In this document: in pieces, positions 42,299 through 53,979 of the stretch
How the letters are laid out: every line of letters starts with the position of its first letter
Position numbering within the stretch: position 1 is the stretch's first letter
NCBI RefSeq assembly: GCF_020035535.1
Contig: NZ_CP083349.1
Location: forward strand, 1,054,001-1,118,000
Direction: 5' to 3'
DNA from: Ensifer adhaerens
GTDB taxonomy: Bacteria > Pseudomonadota > Alphaproteobacteria > Rhizobiales > Rhizobiaceae
DNA: 64,000 bases
Notes under the pieces: model-generated
What the model saw: only the letters and a program-made list of their open reading frames with translations
The model's database searches: none
What the model was told of the DNA's origin: nothing
Program-made: the position numbers and the translations under genes

Positions 42299-42586
42299 AT
42301 GTCCGTAGACCTTGCCACCGTGAAGCGCGTTGCGCGCCTTGCCCGTATCGCCGTCAGCGAAGAGGAAGCCGAGCGGATGATGGGCGAGCTCAATGGCATC
42401 CTCGGTTTCGTCGAGCAGCTCTCCGAAGTGAATGTCGAAGGCGTCGAGCCGATGACCTCGGTAACGCCGATGGAGATGAAGAAGCGGACCGACATGGTGT
42501 CGGACGGCGACAAGGCTGACGATATCGTTGCCAATGCGCCGAACTCCGATCGCAATTTCTTCCTCGTTCCGAAGGTGGTCGAGTAA
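42299..42586 (+). CDS. gatC: Glutamyl/aspartyl-tRNA amidotransferase subunit C
   Basis: A 95-residue GatC, which holds GatA and GatB together. Family marks are the [20 protein letters not shown] helix, [20 protein letters not shown] and the C-terminal FFLVPKVVE. gatA follows after 50 bases. gatB is not adjacent but 3.1 kb further downstream (47236-48738). Confidence 0.95.
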   Translation: MSVDLATVKRVARLARIAVSEEEAERMMGELNGILGFVEQLSEVNVEGVEPMTSVTPMEMKKRTDMVSDGDKADDIVANAPNSDRNFFLVPKVVE

Positions 42587-42636
42587 TCTCCCGCCAGCCG
42601 CCCCGACGTTTCTGATTGCGAAAGCCAGATTTTACC

Positions 42637-44118
42637 ATGACCGACCTTACCAGCCTGACGATTGCCGAAGCCCGCGCGAAACTCGCCGCCAAGGACATCA
42701 CCGCCGTCGAACTGACCGACGCCTATCTCGGCGCGATCGATGCAGCTAATGAGGCGATCAACGCCTACATCGCCGTCACGCCCGAGAAGGCACGAGAGAT
42801 GGCAAAGGCCTCGGACGCACGCATCGCCGCCGGCAAGGCCGGCGCGCTTGAGGGTATTCCGCTCGGCATCAAGGATCTCTTCGCCACCGAAGGCGTCCAC
42901 ACGCAGGCCTGCAGCCATATTCTCGATGGCTTCGAGCCGCGCTACGAATCGACCGTGACCCAGAACCTCTGGAACGACGGTGCGGTCATGCTCGGCAAGC
43001 TGAACATGGATGAGTTCGCCATGGGCTCGTCGAACGAGACGTCTTACTACGGTGCGGTGAAGAATCCGTGGCGTGCCAAGGGCTCCAACATGGATCTCGT
43101 TCCGGGCGGCTCGTCCGGTGGTTCCGCCGCAGCCGTCGCCGCGCATCTCTGCGCCGGCGCGACCGCCACCGATACGGGCGGCTCCATTCGCCAGCCTGCC
43201 GCCTTCACCGGCACCGTCGGCATCAAGCCGACCTATGGCCGCTGCTCGCGCTGGGGCACCGTCGCTTTCGCCTCGTCGCTCGACCAGGCCGGCCCGATCG
43301 CCCGTGACGTGCGCGATGCGGCCATCCTCCTGAGGTCGATGGCAAGCGTTGACGCCAAGGACACGACTTCGGTCGATCTGCCGGTGCCGGACTACGAAGC
43401 CTCGATCGGCAAATCGCTCAAGGGCATGAAGATCGGCATTCCCCGGGAGTACCGCGTGGACGGTATGCCGGAAGAGATCGAAGCGCTCTGGCAGCAGGGC
43501 ATTGCCTGGCTGAAGGACGCCGGTGCCGAGATCGTCGACATCACCCTGCCGCACACGAAATACGCGCTGCCGGCCTATTACATCGTCGCTCCGGCCGAAG
43601 CCTCCTCGAACCTCGCCCGCTATGACGGCGTGCGCTACGGCCTGCGCGTCGACGGCAAGGACATCGTCGACATGTACGAGAAGACCCGCGCCGCCGGTTT
43701 CGGCCAGGAGGTCAAGCGCCGTATCATGATCGGCACCTATGTGCTTTCGGCCGGTTACTACGATGCCTACTATCTGCAGGCGCAGAAGGTCCGCACGCTG
43801 ATCAAGCGCGACTTCGAACTGGCGTTCCACGCCGGCGTCGACGCGATCCTCACACCTGCAACGCCGTCGTCTGCCTTCGGCATCGCCGACGAGGACCTGG
43901 CGTCCGATCCCGTGAAGATGTACCTGAACGACATCTTCACGGTGACGGTCAACATGGCCGGCCTTCCGGGCATCGCCGTTCCCGGCGGCCTCGATCACAA
44001 GGGCCTTCCGCTGGGCCTGCAACTGATCGGCAAGCCGTTCGAGGAAGAGACGCTGTTCAAGACGGCACACGTCATCGAGCAGGCCGCCGGACGCTTCACG
44101 CCCGCCAAGTGGTGGTAA
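42637..44118 (+). CDS. gatA: Glutamyl/aspartyl-tRNA amidotransferase subunit A
   Basis: A 493-residue amidase-signature enzyme that releases ammonia from glutamine for Gln-tRNA or Asn-tRNA formation. The Ser-cisSer-Lys triad lies in PLGIKDLF (Lys), [15 protein letters not shown] (cis-Ser) and [18 protein letters not shown] (nucleophile Ser). Length is normal. The ATG at 42637 is preferred over an in-frame TTG at 42616. Presence of GatCAB suggests that glutaminyl- or asparaginyl-tRNA is made by the indirect route. Confidence 0.96.
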   Translation: MTDLTSLTIAEARAKLAAKDITAVELTDAYLGAIDAANEAINAYIAVTPEKAREMAKASDARIAAGKAGALEGIPLGIKDLFATEGVHTQACSHILDGFEPRYESTVTQNLWNDGAVMLGKLNMDEFAMGSSNETSYYGAVKNPWRAKGSNMDLVPGGSSGGSAAAVAAHLCAGATATDTGGSIRQPAAFTGTVGIKPTYGRCSRWGTVAFASSLDQAGPIARDVRDAAILLRSMASVDAKDTTSVDLPVPDYEASIGKSLKGMKIGIPREYRVDGMPEEIEALWQQGIAWLKDAGAEIVDITLPHTKYALPAYYIVAPAEASSNLARYDGVRYGLRVDGKDIVDMYEKTRAAGFGQEVKRRIMIGTYVLSAGYYDAYYLQAQKVRTLIKRDFELAFHAGVDAILTPATPSSAFGIADEDLASDPVKMYLNDIFTVTVNMAGLPGIAVPGGLDHKGLPLGLQLIGKPFEEETLFKTAHVIEQAAGRFTPAKWW

Positions 44119-44203
44119 TCTCTTGAAGGGCGGTGCCGACGAGGTATCGCCCTTTCTTCTCTTGAGTCCGTTGTAGCCATTCCTGTCGCGGAGGAGCCGC
44201 GTC

Positions 44204-44683
44204 ATGCCAGCCATTCGCCATGCCCGCGCCGGCGACGTCGACCGGCTGACGGATGTCGGTCTCGCCGCCTGGCAATCCGCGATTGCCGGTCTTGCCGATG
44301 GTGAGAGAATGCGGCGTGTGGCAGAGGCCTCGTTCTTCCGTTTTCTTTCCGAGCACTGGTTGTCCGTTCTGTTGATCGAAGCCGAAGGCGGCATTCGCGG
44401 CTGGGTGGCGCGCGAGGATTTCGACAACGCGATATCCGACCTGTGGATCGAGCCGGCGGCCCAGGGCAGGGGCTTCGGCGCCTTGCTGCTTGGCGAGATC
44501 GAGCGCCGCATTGCTTCGGACGGATTCGAGGTCGCCACCACCAAGACCCATGCGCGCAATGACCGAGCCGTGGCCTTCTTTCGCAACCGTGGCTACGGGG
44601 TCAGTTGGCTTTCCACCGCCTACGCACCGCAACTCGACAGCGATGTCGAGTTCATCGGCTTGAGCAAAGCCCTGACCGAGTAG
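44204..44683 (+). CDS. GNAT family N-acetyltransferase
   Basis: A 159-residue acetyltransferase. The N-terminal [19 protein letters not shown] is typical for GNATs; the acetyl-CoA loop is seen in [20 protein letters not shown], and [16 protein letters not shown] follows. Its substrate is unknown. It lies between gatA and the diguanylate cyclase, with AGGAG at 44191-44195. Confidence 0.87.
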   Translation: MPAIRHARAGDVDRLTDVGLAAWQSAIAGLADGERMRRVAEASFFRFLSEHWLSVLLIEAEGGIRGWVAREDFDNAISDLWIEPAAQGRGFGALLLGEIERRIASDGFEVATTKTHARNDRAVAFFRNRGYGVSWLSTAYAPQLDSDVEFIGLSKALTE

Positions 44684-44825
44684 GGCGAGAACTGCCGACC
44701 CATGGATATCCGTGCATGGCTGCGACCCGGAAAAGGCTCTGGCATATTCACGTCTCGTTCATTAGACGCATGAAATATGACGGGTGTTTATGTGGTGTGA
44801 CACGGCAGAGGGGCGCTCGTTGCAG

Positions 44826-46247
44826 ATGCTGGAGAAGGCGGCCGCGCGGCCGTTGGTTCTGAAACCCTTCCACCATTCGTTTTGGGTCATGGCTCTCGGG
44901 GTGATCGTTTTCGCCGCTTGCGTGCTCGGCATTCTGAGCCGCCCGGTTGGCATGCTCGCCTCCATCTGGCCGGCGAATGCAATCCTTCTCGGCCTCCTGA
45001 TCAGAAATCCGTCGCTCGCCAGCCCGGCCGGTTGGCTGACGGCAGCGCTGGCCTATGTGCTTGCTGATCTGGCGACGGGGGCAGACTTGCATCAGGCCAT
45101 CGCCCTGAACGTTGCCAACATGGCCGGCGTTGTCATCGGCTTCTCGCTTTTCCGGCGCTTCTCCGTGGAGCATCGGCATCTGCGCCGGGCACGCTCGGTG
45201 CTCTATATGTTTGCAGCCTCGTCGCTGGCGGCGACGGGTGCTTCGCTCCTGGGCGCATTTGCCGTCCGCTTGTCGTTCGGAACTGCCATGTCGGATGCCT
45301 TCGTGGCATGGCTCACGACAGAATTGGTCAATTATGTGGTTCTGCTTCCAGTCTTTTTAGCGGCGCCACACCTCGACGACGGTGCGCGGGCTCAGCCTGC
45401 GGCGGCGACGGCGGTTCCCGGTAGTGCCTGGCCGTTTCTTTCCTTGATCGTCTCTTGCGGCGCCGCTCTCGCGATCGGCGGTCCCGGTGCCTTCGCCTTT
45501 CCGGTGCCGGCGCTTCTGTGGTGCGCGCTCAGCTACGGCCTGTTCCCGGTCACGGTTCTGACCGCGATCGTCTGCGTATTGACGCAGATTGCCGTTGCAT
45601 CCGGCGCGTTGCGCCTCGGCGTCAGCGGCGTTGCCGAGGCGACGCTGACATCGACGCGGCTCGGAACGACGCTTCTCGCCCTCTGCCCCCTGACGGTTGC
45701 CAGCGTCGATACGGCGCGGCGGGCCCTGATCGGGCGTCTGTCCCATGCGGTCGATTACGATTCTCTGACCCAATGTTTGGCGCGCGCGGCCTTCGTGGCG
45801 CGTGCGGCCGCACTGGTCGCAACGCCCGGATCCCGAAACGGCGGAACCGTCGTGATGATGCTCGATATCGATCGCTTCAAGGCGGTCAACGACACTTGCG
45901 GCCATGCTGTCGGGGACCGAGTTCTGATCACGGTCGCTCGCGCCGTACGGTCCGTGCTTCGTTCCGACGATCTCGTCGGAAGGCTGGGTGGTGAGGAGTT
46001 CGCCGTGGTGCTGGCGCGGCAATCCCCGTCCGATGCGCTCAAGGTCGCCGAACGGCTGCTGGCGGCCGTGCGCGCACTCGACGTCGATCTGGAACAGGGC
46101 GGCAAACTCGCGGTCACCATCAGCATCGGCACGGCTGAGGTTTCCGTCCGCAATGCGGACCTGGACGGATTGCTGCTTGCTGCGGACCGCGCGCTATACC
46201 AGGCCAAGGCCGCCGGACGTGACTGCGTGCGGAGCGCCGGTGGTTGA
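44826..46247 (+). CDS. MASE1-like membrane diguanylate cyclase
   Basis: About 473 residues. The N-terminal half has eight or so hydrophobic helices with IWPANAILLGLLIRNP, the pattern of a MASE1 sensor. The C-terminal GGDEF domain has LDIDRFKAVNDTCGH, an active GGEEF loop, and RSDD five residues upstream (an RxxD inhibitory site). It should make cyclic di-GMP in response to an unknown signal. The start is uncertain: ATG 44826, or TTG 44820 placed 6 bases after GAGGGG. A GTG at 44784 is also in frame. A strong terminator follows. Confidence 0.88.
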   Translation: MLEKAAARPLVLKPFHHSFWVMALGVIVFAACVLGILSRPVGMLASIWPANAILLGLLIRNPSLASPAGWLTAALAYVLADLATGADLHQAIALNVANMAGVVIGFSLFRRFSVEHRHLRRARSVLYMFAASSLAATGASLLGAFAVRLSFGTAMSDAFVAWLTTELVNYVVLLPVFLAAPHLDDGARAQPAAATAVPGSAWPFLSLIVSCGAALAIGGPGAFAFPVPALLWCALSYGLFPVTVLTAIVCVLTQIAVASGALRLGVSGVAEATLTSTRLGTTLLALCPLTVASVDTARRALIGRLSHAVDYDSLTQCLARAAFVARAAALVATPGSRNGGTVVMMLDIDRFKAVNDTCGHAVGDRVLITVARAVRSVLRSDDLVGRLGGEEFAVVLARQSPSDALKVAERLLAAVRALDVDLEQGGKLAVTISIGTAEVSVRNADLDGLLLAADRALYQAKAAGRDCVRSAGG

Positions 46248-46284
46248 CTCAAGGTAAAGGTGTAGCTTCACCTTACGTAAAGAG

Positions 46285-46329
46285 CCGACGATATCGGATA
46301 TCATCTAACGTCCGATATCGTCGGTTTTT
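46285..46329 (+). terminator. Strong Rho-independent terminator after the cyclase gene
   Basis: Perfect 14-base stem, CCGACGATATCGGA (46285-46298) pairing with 46311-46324, with a 12-base loop, followed by TTTTT. A smaller AAGGTG/CACCTT hairpin lies just before it (about 46257-46275). Confidence 0.9.
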
Positions 46330-46334
46330 GCCGC

Positions 46335-46589
46335 TTAACGGTTGTTGAGTTCAGAGCGCACCAGCAGCAAGCCTCGCTCCGTGATGCGATAGGGCTTTCC
46401 GCCAGAAGACGAGATTGCCTTCTTGCGCTTCAGTTTGCGGAAGAGCTCCAGGTCGAAGCCAGGGTAAACCCAGCCGTCGCGGGTGAAACACCGGATTTCG
46501 GTGATCGCCTTGCTTTCGCGAATGATTTCGATGCGGCCGCCCTGGGCCAAATGATGAAGGATGCGCTGTTCGGCGCGCGAGATGTCCAT
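46335..46589 (-). CDS. YjhX family protein (UPF0386, putative toxin)
   Basis: An 84-residue protein matching the YjhX/UPF0386 family: ISRAEQRILHHLAQGGRIEI at the start, ITEIRCFTRDGWVYPGFDLE, then FRKLKRKKAISSSGGKPYRI and a C-terminal RSELNNR. E. coli YjhX is reported as a toxin whose antitoxin YjhQ is a GNAT acetyltransferase. No GNAT is adjacent here, though three lie within 3 kb. The ATG at 46589 is chosen because upstream frame sequence is not conserved-looking; the ribosome binding site is weak. Confidence 0.85.
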   Translation of the reverse strand: MDISRAEQRILHHLAQGGRIEIIRESKAITEIRCFTRDGWVYPGFDLELFRKLKRKKAISSSGGKPYRITERGLLLVRSELNNR

Positions 46590-46767
46590 TTCTGAATGTT
46601 CCGGAATGGCGTTCGTAAGAACGCAGGAAAACGTTCCGCAAATCACTGGGAAAGCGGGGTGACGTTTCCGGCCCGTGCGCGCAATCAAAAGGGGATTGCG
46701 GGGACGGGCCCTTACCGGGACTCAGACGAAGAAGTGAACATCAAAACTCCAGAAAGACGATTCTTTC

Positions 46768-47076
46768 CTAGAAGACGCTCGCGAGAACGTCAAGGTGTCC
46801 GTGCAGCGCCAGGGTGCCGACCACTCCTGCTGCCACCTGGAGGACGATGATGAACGCCAGCCGGGTTCGAAAGGGTTCCTTGCGCGTCTTGTGACGAAAC
46901 ACATGCCGGGCTGCCATCGCCCCCGGACTTCCGCCGAGAAACGCAATTGTCAGCAGTGTCTGCTCGCTGATGCGCCAACGGCCGGCGCGCGCTGCCCTTT
47001 TGTCGAACCAAAACAGCCCAAAGCTCAAGATGTTGATGTAGGCTGCGTACAATGCGAGTGCGGTGGCGGTGGACAT
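46768..47076 (-). CDS. DUF1294 family membrane protein
   Basis: About 102 residues with helices at YAAYINILSFGLFWFDK, LTIAFLGGSPGAMAARHVF and IIVLQVAAGVVGTLALHG. The DKRAAR...RISEQTLL and HKTRKEPF motifs are typical for DUF1294. The start could be at 47076 or 47094. The function is unknown. It is divergent from gatB. Confidence 0.85.
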   Translation of the reverse strand: MSTATALALYAAYINILSFGLFWFDKRAARAGRWRISEQTLLTIAFLGGSPGAMAARHVFRHKTRKEPFRTRLAFIIVLQVAAGVVGTLALHGHLDVLASVF

Positions 47077-47235
47077 CGGCAAATCTTGGCGCATGGGTAC
47101 TAAGCGGTGGTTAAGTGGCACGTCGCATTCGAGGTTGCCCGGAGATAGGCGCCGCATGACGCTGAACAACTTGCACCGGCGGACCAATTGTTCTACCGAG
47201 AAACCAAGAATTCAGGCTTCAAAGAAGAGCATGAT

Positions 47236-48738
<1,503 letters not shown>

Positions 48739-48740
48739 CG

Positions 48741-49238
48741 ATGTTCTTCGTGCGCACGGCGAGCGAGCGCGATCTGGAAAAGGTTCGCGCCCTGCTGTTC
48801 GAAACGTGGCACGCGACCTACGACACCTTCTATGGTGTCGAGAAGGTCAACGAACTGACGGAGCGCTGGCACTCGTTGCCGGCGCTGAAAGCGCAGGTCC
48901 TGCGCAAGAACGCCGAGTTCCTGGTGGCAGATGACGGTCGCCAGATTGGTGGCATGGGCTTTGCGGCCATGTCCGACACGCAAGCCAAGACCGCCGTACT
49001 CCACCAGCTCTATGTGCTGCCGAAGTTCCAGCGGCAGGGCATCGGCCGAGATATCTTCGCCGAGCTCGAAACCTGTTTCCCGGATGCCGAGCGCATGCGC
49101 GTCGAGGTCGAGCCGCAGAACCTGCACGCGCTTGCATTCTACCGGACGCACGGCTTCAACGAGGTAGGCTCGACGGCCAGTCACGGCGATGAACCCGGTT
49201 TGCCGGCCATCACCCTTGAGAAAACGCTGCTCGGCTAA
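48741..49238 (+). CDS. GNAT family N-acetyltransferase
   Basis: A 165-residue acetyltransferase with FVRTASERDLEKVRALLFET at the start and the acetyl-CoA loop in LYVLPKFQRQGIGRDIFAEL, followed by NLHALAFYRTHGF. It starts 2 bases after the gatB stop, so it is probably translated from the same message. Its substrate is unknown. Similar genes commonly follow gatB in rhizobia. Confidence 0.88.
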   Translation: MFFVRTASERDLEKVRALLFETWHATYDTFYGVEKVNELTERWHSLPALKAQVLRKNAEFLVADDGRQIGGMGFAAMSDTQAKTAVLHQLYVLPKFQRQGIGRDIFAELETCFPDAERMRVEVEPQNLHALAFYRTHGFNEVGSTASHGDEPGLPAITLEKTLLG

Positions 49239-49362
49239 AGGCTCGTCCCGGCGATACCGATCCGGGCACTGTGGAAAACCTCATGGCGCGCGGCCCTGTC
49301 GTGAAACCGTTAACTTGCAGTGCTTGGTCCGCCGTCGATGAATGAAGCGAACGGGGAGAACC

Positions 49363-49833
49363 ATGGACGCAGTCGCCGAACTCTTGATCCGTAAAGCCGA
49401 ACGCGGTGACCTGTCGGCAATCGTCGCTCTCTTTGCGGATGATCAGATCGGCGGGCATGGTGACACGACCGGTACGGATGCCTTCGGGGACTACGTCGCC
49501 GCCTTCGAGAAGATTGAGGCCTCGTCACTACAGACACTCTTTGTCGCAGTTCTCGGCGGCGAGATCGTCGGTACCTTTCAGACGGCGCTGCATACGACGC
49601 TGTCCGGGCGTGGCAGCTCCAGCCTGATCGTCGAAGCGGTGCAGACCCGGGGAGACATGCGCGGGCGCGGGATCGGCGAACGGATGATGCGCCACGCGAT
49701 TGCCGAAGCGCGGGAGCGCGGCGCAAGCAAGGTGCGGCTCACGTCCAACGGCGCGCGCACCGACGCGCACCGCTTCTACGAGCGGATTGGCTTCACGCGC
49801 AGTCACGTCGGCTTCTTGATGCCGTTGAAATGA
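49363..49833 (+). CDS. GNAT family N-acetyltransferase
   Basis: A 156-residue acetyltransferase: LLIRKAERGDLSAIVALFAD at the start, VEAVQTRGDMRGRGIGERMM at the acetyl-CoA loop, and DAHRFYERIGFTRSHVGF at the end. This resembles the aminoglycoside 6'-like and PhnO-like small GNATs, but the substrate is unknown. The ATG at 49363 is chosen because GGGGAG lies 5 bases before it; an upstream in-frame start at 49342 is less good. Confidence 0.87.
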   Translation: MDAVAELLIRKAERGDLSAIVALFADDQIGGHGDTTGTDAFGDYVAAFEKIEASSLQTLFVAVLGGEIVGTFQTALHTTLSGRGSSSLIVEAVQTRGDMRGRGIGERMMRHAIAEARERGASKVRLTSNGARTDAHRFYERIGFTRSHVGFLMPLK

Positions 49834-49941
49834 CGGCCTTTGCCTCGGAATCACTGGACAAGCCATGGGCGGCGGGGCATAAGCGGGAACATAGTTTTGG
49901 TATCCGGCCGCCTTCCCAACGGCCGGTCAAGGACGGCATCC

Positions 49942-50337
49942 ATGAAGCTCCTGCTGCAGATTTTCACCTGGTGGAACGAACAGACGATCGGAACGCGCTT
50001 TCACACTTGGCGTCACGGTCAACGGGTTGGTCAAGACGAACTCGGCAATGTCTACTATCAGGGCGGCAAGGACTCCGAAGGTCGTACCCGTCGCTGGGTG
50101 ATCTACAATGGCTACGCCGAAGCTTCGGCCATTCCGGCAGGCTGGCACGGCTGGATGCATCACCGGACCGACGTTTCGCCGGCCGATGAGAAGTACGCGC
50201 CGCGCGAATGGCAGAAGCCGCACCGCGCAAACCCGACCGGTACAGCCAATGCCTACCGCCCCCAGGGCTCGATCGCAGCCACCGGCAAGCGTCCGCGCGT
50301 GACCGGCGACTACGACGCCTGGACGCCGGGTTCCTAA
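49942..50337 (+). CDS. NDUFA12-type complex I accessory subunit
   Basis: A 131-residue homologue of mitochondrial NDUFA12 (B17.2), a supernumerary subunit found in alphaproteobacterial complex I. It shows LLQIFTWWNEQTIGTRFHTW, the VGQDELGNVYYQGGKDSEG core, RRWVIYNGYAEASAIPAGWH and HHRTD. The C-terminus is Pro/Gly-rich. The ATG at 49942 gives the family start. It lies 48 kb from nuoKLMN in this window but should join the same complex. Confidence 0.93.
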   Translation: MKLLLQIFTWWNEQTIGTRFHTWRHGQRVGQDELGNVYYQGGKDSEGRTRRWVIYNGYAEASAIPAGWHGWMHHRTDVSPADEKYAPREWQKPHRANPTGTANAYRPQGSIAATGKRPRVTGDYDAWTPGS

Positions 50338-50461
50338 TAATCTGTTCTCAGTGAAGACGACGGACCGCGGAATAGGTTCCTCGATCATGGCGCGGCCACA
50401 ATTGATGGTTAGCGCCTGAAATCCATCGATGATGAACAGGGCACGCGGGAGACAGGCGACA

Positions 50462-50914
50462 ATGGCAGGTTCTGATCTGCGCAAGGCAATCGGCCAAGGA
50501 GCACGGCGTTTGGGCTTGTCCCTGCTTGCCGCCTTGCCGCTGATCGCATCTGCCGAAGCCGTTGACGCAGCGCGCCTTTCCAATGCCGTTGCCGTCTTCT
50601 CCGGTATCGACAAGATCACCGGACGCATCACCACCTTCGACGTCTATATTGGCGAAACGGTCCAGTTCGGCGCCCTCCAGGTGACGCCGCGCGTCTGCTA
50701 CAGCCGCGACGATACCGAAGCGCAGAAGATCACGACCTTCGTCGAGGTCGAGGAGATCACGCTCGACCGCAAGATCCGCCGCATCTTCACCGGCTGGATG
50801 TTTGCCGACAGCCCCGGCCTGAACGCCGTCGAGCATCCGGTCTATGACGTCTGGCTGCAATCCTGCAAGGCGACCTCCGATCTGCCGCCGCCGGATACCG
50901 CAGCGAAACAATAG
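50462..50914 (+). CDS. DUF2155 family exported protein
   Basis: A 150-residue protein with a signal peptide (LGLSLLAALPLIASAEA) and the DUF2155 core: AVFSGIDKITGRITTFDVYI, VTPRVCYSRDDTE, IFTGWMFADSPGLNAVEHPV and VYDVWLQSCK. The two conserved cysteines are present. The ATG at 50462 follows GGGAG. In rhizobia the gene often follows the NDUFA12 gene, as here. The function is unknown. Confidence 0.9.
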   Translation: MAGSDLRKAIGQGARRLGLSLLAALPLIASAEAVDAARLSNAVAVFSGIDKITGRITTFDVYIGETVQFGALQVTPRVCYSRDDTEAQKITTFVEVEEITLDRKIRRIFTGWMFADSPGLNAVEHPVYDVWLQSCKATSDLPPPDTAAKQ

Positions 50915-50980
50915 TTCGCTGTGGCTGCCTGCCCTAGCGGCAGCCGATAGGTCATCCGATCCTTCGATATCACGGTGGCG

Positions 50981-51910
50981 TTATGCGCTTGGCGGTGCTT
51001 TGCGGCCGAACAGGCCCTTGAAGAACCGGGCGACAGCGGCGCCCGCGATCACGATGAGCACGCCGCCCTTCTTCAGGAATGCCAGCGCGACGGCAAGCAG
51101 GCCGACTTTCGCTGCGACCTTGGCGCCGGCGCCGGCGGCAATAAGGCCCGCCATGCCATAGGCCGCGACCGCATCGCCTTCCTTGAAGTCCGCATAGGCC
51201 TGCCCGGGATCGAACTGCACCATGCCAGCTACACCAGGCAAGCCCGACTTGATTTCGTCGAGCTGCTCCAGCCCTGAAACGAAGTTCATCTGCAGCACGC
51301 CCTCTCTGCTGAGGATGCGAACAGAGTAGTTCAGGGTGTGGGGGGCGTTCGGGTCCTTGCCGAAGATCAGGTCGCGGGCCCAGTGCATCGTGTGCGTACC
51401 CAGATCGTAATGGGGAGGGGAGGCCCAGCCGACCAGCGTGATCGGATCGTAGCCCTGCTTTTCTCGCTCGAGGTTGTTTTCGGCGGAGGCTTCCTTCAGT
51501 TGCGACAGAAGTTGCGTAAAATCGATGGTCAGCGCGTCGGCATCCGAAACGTAACCGTCCTTCAGATAGTCGATGACCGATCCCCAGGCTTTGTCACCGT
51601 CCGGCGGGTACTTGGCGGGAAAGACCATGCCGAGATAACCCTCGGCCGAGCCCGGTGGATTGCCCCACAGGTCGACAAGGACCTTCTTGGTGTCGGCAGG
51701 ATCCAGGAAGTAGAAGTCCGCTGGAATATCGAGTTGCGCGTGGGCGGAAGGCAATGCCACCTTGCCCTGCTTGAAATCGAGCGACCCGATGATGGCGGAC
51801 AATTCCGGCGGCAGGTTCGGTTCGCCGCCGAACATGTCGCGATAGGTCTTTGCTTCCGCAACAGCGCTGGAAGCGATTAAAACCGACAATGCCAATATGA
51901 TCTTGTTCAT
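50981..51910 (-). CDS. DUF2167 family membrane-anchored protein
   Basis: A 309-residue protein with a signal peptide (NKIILALSVLIASSAVAEA), a periplasmic DUF2167 domain (DFKQGKVALPSAHAQLDIPA, VGWASPPHYDLGTHTMHWAR, LNYSVRILSREGVLQMNFV), and two C-terminal hydrophobic segments ending in a basic FKGLFGRKAPP tail. That matches the family, whose function is unknown. It lies 88 bases after aat on the same strand and converges on the DUF2155 gene. Confidence 0.88.
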   Translation of the reverse strand: MNKIILALSVLIASSAVAEAKTYRDMFGGEPNLPPELSAIIGSLDFKQGKVALPSAHAQLDIPADFYFLDPADTKKVLVDLWGNPPGSAEGYLGMVFPAKYPPDGDKAWGSVIDYLKDGYVSDADALTIDFTQLLSQLKEASAENNLEREKQGYDPITLVGWASPPHYDLGTHTMHWARDLIFGKDPNAPHTLNYSVRILSREGVLQMNFVSGLEQLDEIKSGLPGVAGMVQFDPGQAYADFKEGDAVAAYGMAGLIAAGAGAKVAAKVGLLAVALAFLKKGGVLIVIAGAAVARFFKGLFGRKAPPSA

Positions 51911-51998
51911 CCTGGTGCCCTCGAAAACGCTCGAAGTCTGGATGAACATATGAAGTAAGTACATCTCCAGGTGGAGATATCCAAAGAAGAGTATACGT

Positions 51999-52613
51999 CT
52001 AGAACGAGAGGTCCGGAGAGTTCATCGCGTTGCCGAGCATGATTTCGTACTCGGCCTTCGGCACGTCGATCGCGCCGAAGGACTTCAGGTGCTCGGTGGT
52101 GAATTGGGTGTCCAGCAACTCGAAGCCCCTGGCGCGCAGGCGCTCCACCAAATGCACGAGGCAGATCTTCGAGGCGTCGGTGCGTCGGGAAAACATGCTC
52201 TCGCCGAAGAACGCCGAACCGAGAGAAACACCGTAAAGACCGCCGACCAACATATCGTCCTCCCAGGCCTCGACGCTGTGGGCGTAACCCATCGTGTGGA
52301 GCGTTGCGTAGAGAGTGCGGATCTTGTTGTTGATCCAGGTCGTCGGCCGGTCCGGGGCGGGGGCCGCACAGCCATCCATCACCGCTTCGAAGGCGGTGTT
52401 GAAGCGGATTTCGAAGGGTTTTCGACGGATCGCCTTCGCGAGGCTGCGGGAGACGTGAAAGTCCGTGAGCGGGATGACGCCGCGAATTTCCGGCTCGACC
52501 CAGAAAAGCTCCGGGTCGTCAGCCGAATCGGCCATCGGGAACAGGCCGATCGAATAGGCGCGCAGCAGCATGTCCGGAGTAATGTCGGGCTGCTTGCTGC
52601 GCGTCCCTTTCAA
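51999..52613 (-). CDS. aat: Leucyl/phenylalanyl-tRNA--protein transferase
   Basis: A 204-residue Aat enzyme that adds Leu or Phe to proteins with N-terminal Lys or Arg, marking them for ClpAP. It shows [18 protein letters not shown], the [15 protein letters not shown] block, [34 protein letters not shown] and [15 protein letters not shown] chose the TTG at 52613 because it gives the family length and follows accC by 10 bases; the longer frame to 52685 would lie inside accC. It is the last gene of the aroQ-accB-accC-aat unit. Confidence 0.94.
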   Translation of the reverse strand: MKGTRSKQPDITPDMLLRAYSIGLFPMADSADDPELFWVEPEIRGVIPLTDFHVSRSLAKAIRRKPFEIRFNTAFEAVMDGCAAPAPDRPTTWINNKIRTLYATLHTMGYAHSVEAWEDDMLVGGLYGVSLGSAFFGESMFSRRTDASKICLVHLVERLRARGFELLDTQFTTEHLKSFGAIDVPKAEYEIMLGNAMNSPDLSF

Positions 52614-52623
52614 TTTATGGCCC

Positions 52624-53967
52624 TTACTCGGACGTGGCGGCCAGATGCTTTTCCAGCCAATGGATATCATAGTCGCCGTTGGCAATGTCCTGATTATTGA
52701 TCAGGTCCTGGAACAACGGAAGCGTCGTCTTGATGCCGTCGATGACAAATTCATCGAGGACGCGGCGCAGGCGCATCATGCACTCCACACGGGTACGCCC
52801 GTGCACGATCAGCTTGCCGATCAGGCTGTCGTAGTAGGGCGGGATTCGGTAGCCCTGATAGGCGCCGGAGTCGACGCGCACGCCAAGACCGCCCGGCGCG
52901 TGGAAATGCGTGATCGTGCCCGGGGAGGGGACGAAGGTGCGCGGGTCTTCGGCGTTGATCCGGCACTCGATGGCGTGACCGGAGAACACGATGTCTTCCT
53001 GCTTGACCGAGAGGCCGCCGCCGGAGGCGACGCGGATCTGCTCGTGTACGAGGTCGATACCGGTGATCGCTTCGGTGATCGGATGCTCGACCTGAAGACG
53101 GGTATTCATTTCGATGAAATAGAATTCGCCGTTTTCGTAGAGGAACTCGATCGTGCCGGCGCCGCGGTACTTCAGCTTCTTCATCGCGTCGGCGCAGATC
53201 TGGCCGATCTTCATGCGCTGGTCGACATTGAGGGCCGGGGAGTTTGCCTCTTCCCAGACTTTCTGGTGACGACGCTGCAGCGAGCAATCGCGTTCGCCGA
53301 GATGCACCGCATTGCCGGCGCCGTCGCCGACGATCTGGACCTCGATGTGGCGCGGCTTGCCGAGGTACTTTTCCATGTAGACGGCGTCGTTGCCGAAGGC
53401 GGCAAGCGCTTCGGAGCGCGCAGTCGAGACAGCTTCTTCGAGGTCCGCCTCGGAGCGAGCGACCTTCATGCCGCGGCCGCCGCCGCCGGCGGTCGCCTTG
53501 ATCAGCACGGGGAAGCCGATCTTGCGGGCGACTTCAAGCGCGTTTTCCGGCTTCACTTCGCCATCGGAACCCGGAACGACCGGGATGCCAAGCTCCTGCG
53601 CCGTCTTCTTGGCGGTGATCTTGTCACCCATGATGCGGATATGCTCCGCCGTCGGGCCGATGAAGGTGATGTCGTGCGCTTCGAGGATTTCGGCGAACTT
53701 GGCGTTTTCAGACAGGAAGCCGTAGCCCGGGTGCACAGCGTCGGCACCGGTGATTTCGCAGGCGGCGACGATCTGGTGAATGTTCAGATAGCTATCGCGC
53801 GAGGGCGGCGGGCCGATGCAGACGCTCTCGTCGGCAAGCCGCACATGCATGGCGTCGGCGTCGGCCGTGGAATGAACGGCAACCGTCGCGATGCCGAGCT
53901 CCTTGCAGGCGCGCAGCACGCGAAGGGCGATTTCGCCGCGATTGGCAATGAGAATTTTCGAGATCAT
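52624..53967 (-). CDS. accC: Acetyl-CoA carboxylase biotin carboxylase subunit
   Basis: A 447-residue ATP-grasp biotin carboxylase, which carboxylates the biotin on AccB. It shows [20 protein letters not shown], the glycine-rich [14 protein letters not shown] loop, [20 protein letters not shown] and [12 protein letters not shown]. Length is normal. A GTG one codon upstream of the ATG at 53967 is also in frame. It lies 12 bases after accB. Confidence 0.97.
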   Translation of the reverse strand: MISKILIANRGEIALRVLRACKELGIATVAVHSTADADAMHVRLADESVCIGPPPSRDSYLNIHQIVAACEITGADAVHPGYGFLSENAKFAEILEAHDITFIGPTAEHIRIMGDKITAKKTAQELGIPVVPGSDGEVKPENALEVARKIGFPVLIKATAGGGGRGMKVARSEADLEEAVSTARSEALAAFGNDAVYMEKYLGKPRHIEVQIVGDGAGNAVHLGERDCSLQRRHQKVWEEANSPALNVDQRMKIGQICADAMKKLKYRGAGTIEFLYENGEFYFIEMNTRLQVEHPITEAITGIDLVHEQIRVASGGGLSVKQEDIVFSGHAIECRINAEDPRTFVPSPGTITHFHAPGGLGVRVDSGAYQGYRIPPYYDSLIGKLIVHGRTRVECMMRLRRVLDEFVIDGIKTTLPLFQDLINNQDIANGDYDIHWLEKHLAATSE

Positions 53968-53979
53968 CACCGCGCCGCC

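Noticed and set aside
41404..44586. Long frame upstream of ruvX on the minus strand (1222 codons in all)
   Set aside because: Only 40918-41403 is real (ruvX). The rest is antisense of the UPF0173 gene, gatC and gatA.
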